Positions 12,682 through 12,688 of a DNA stretch of 12,688 nt are shown piece by piece. The DNA lies in the NCBI GenBank assembly GCA_002428685.1, contig DIXL01000045.1, forward strand, positions 543 to 13,230. The letters run 5' to 3'. The stretch comes from Cloacimonetes bacterium UBA6081 (GTDB lineage Bacteria > Cloacimonadota > Cloacimonadia > Cloacimonadales > Cloacimonadaceae). Position 1 is the stretch's first letter; each line of letters begins with the position of its first letter. Both the position numbers and the translations under genes were made by a program. A model generated the notes under the pieces. It had not been told where the DNA came from, did no database searches, and worked only from the letters and a program-made list of their open reading frames with translations.

Positions 12682-12688
12682 TGATATT

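Noticed and set aside
1..12688. CRISPR array, toxin-antitoxin pair, retron or phage module
   Set aside because: No regularly spaced direct repeats of 25-40 bases, no recognisable defence or phage proteins on either strand.

Overview
This window looks like a chromosomal segment of an uncultured, fermentative, Gram-negative bacterium. The best single clue is the C-terminal tail of the 658-residue secreted protein (YPNPFNPSTTVEF start, GVYYLRL near the end). It is a type IX secretion / FlgD-Ig-like sorting domain of the kind common in Cloacimonadota, Fibrobacterota and relatives. Tandem phosphate butyryltransferase genes, moderate GC and strong TTGACA promoter boxes fit a Cloacimonas-like amino-acid fermenter. 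This placement is inference, because no rRNA or marker gene is present.

Layout. (1) 1-287: a structured, non-coding stretch that reads on the minus strand like the 5' part of a group II intron, cut by the window edge. (2) 391-4605, plus strand: a five-gene operon coding for an LpoB-like lipoprotein, two phosphate acyltransferase paralogs, ribose-5-phosphate isomerase B and serine hydroxymethyltransferase. The last three junctions overlap or nearly touch, and a clean hairpin terminator follows. (3) 4619-5290: a junction zone with an ~84 bp near-perfect hairpin, a truncated C_GCAxxG_C_C-type gene, and a 66-residue secreted mini-ORF that repeats a motif of the large surface protein downstream. 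(4) 5292-9800, plus strand: a cell-envelope operon with a 729-residue lipoprotein, a 658-residue exported protein with the sorting domain, and a third exported protein whose gene is cut by the 3' remnant of an IS5-type transposase (to 10174). (5) 10175-10472: a gene-free spacer with hairpins and an orphan minus-strand promoter. (6) 10473-12460, minus strand: promoter, tRNA-Lys(UUU), tRNA-Glu(UUC), tRNA-Glu(CUC), an M23/LytM peptidase and thiamine pyrophosphokinase. (7) 12461-12688: intergenic DNA with a TGGAC tandem repeat and palindromes.

How the genes may work together. The plus-strand metabolic operon joins acyl-CoA to acyl-phosphate conversion with pentose-phosphate and serine/glycine one-carbon steps, which suits amino-acid fermentation. 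The envelope operon (lipid-anchored partner plus sorting-domain protein) would put two co-translated proteins on the outer surface. No defence system, CRISPR array or phage module is visible. The most unusual items are the motif-duplicating mini-ORF, the 14-residue active-site insertion in serine hydroxymethyltransferase, the large hairpin, and the paired phosphate acyltransferases with a changed motif.
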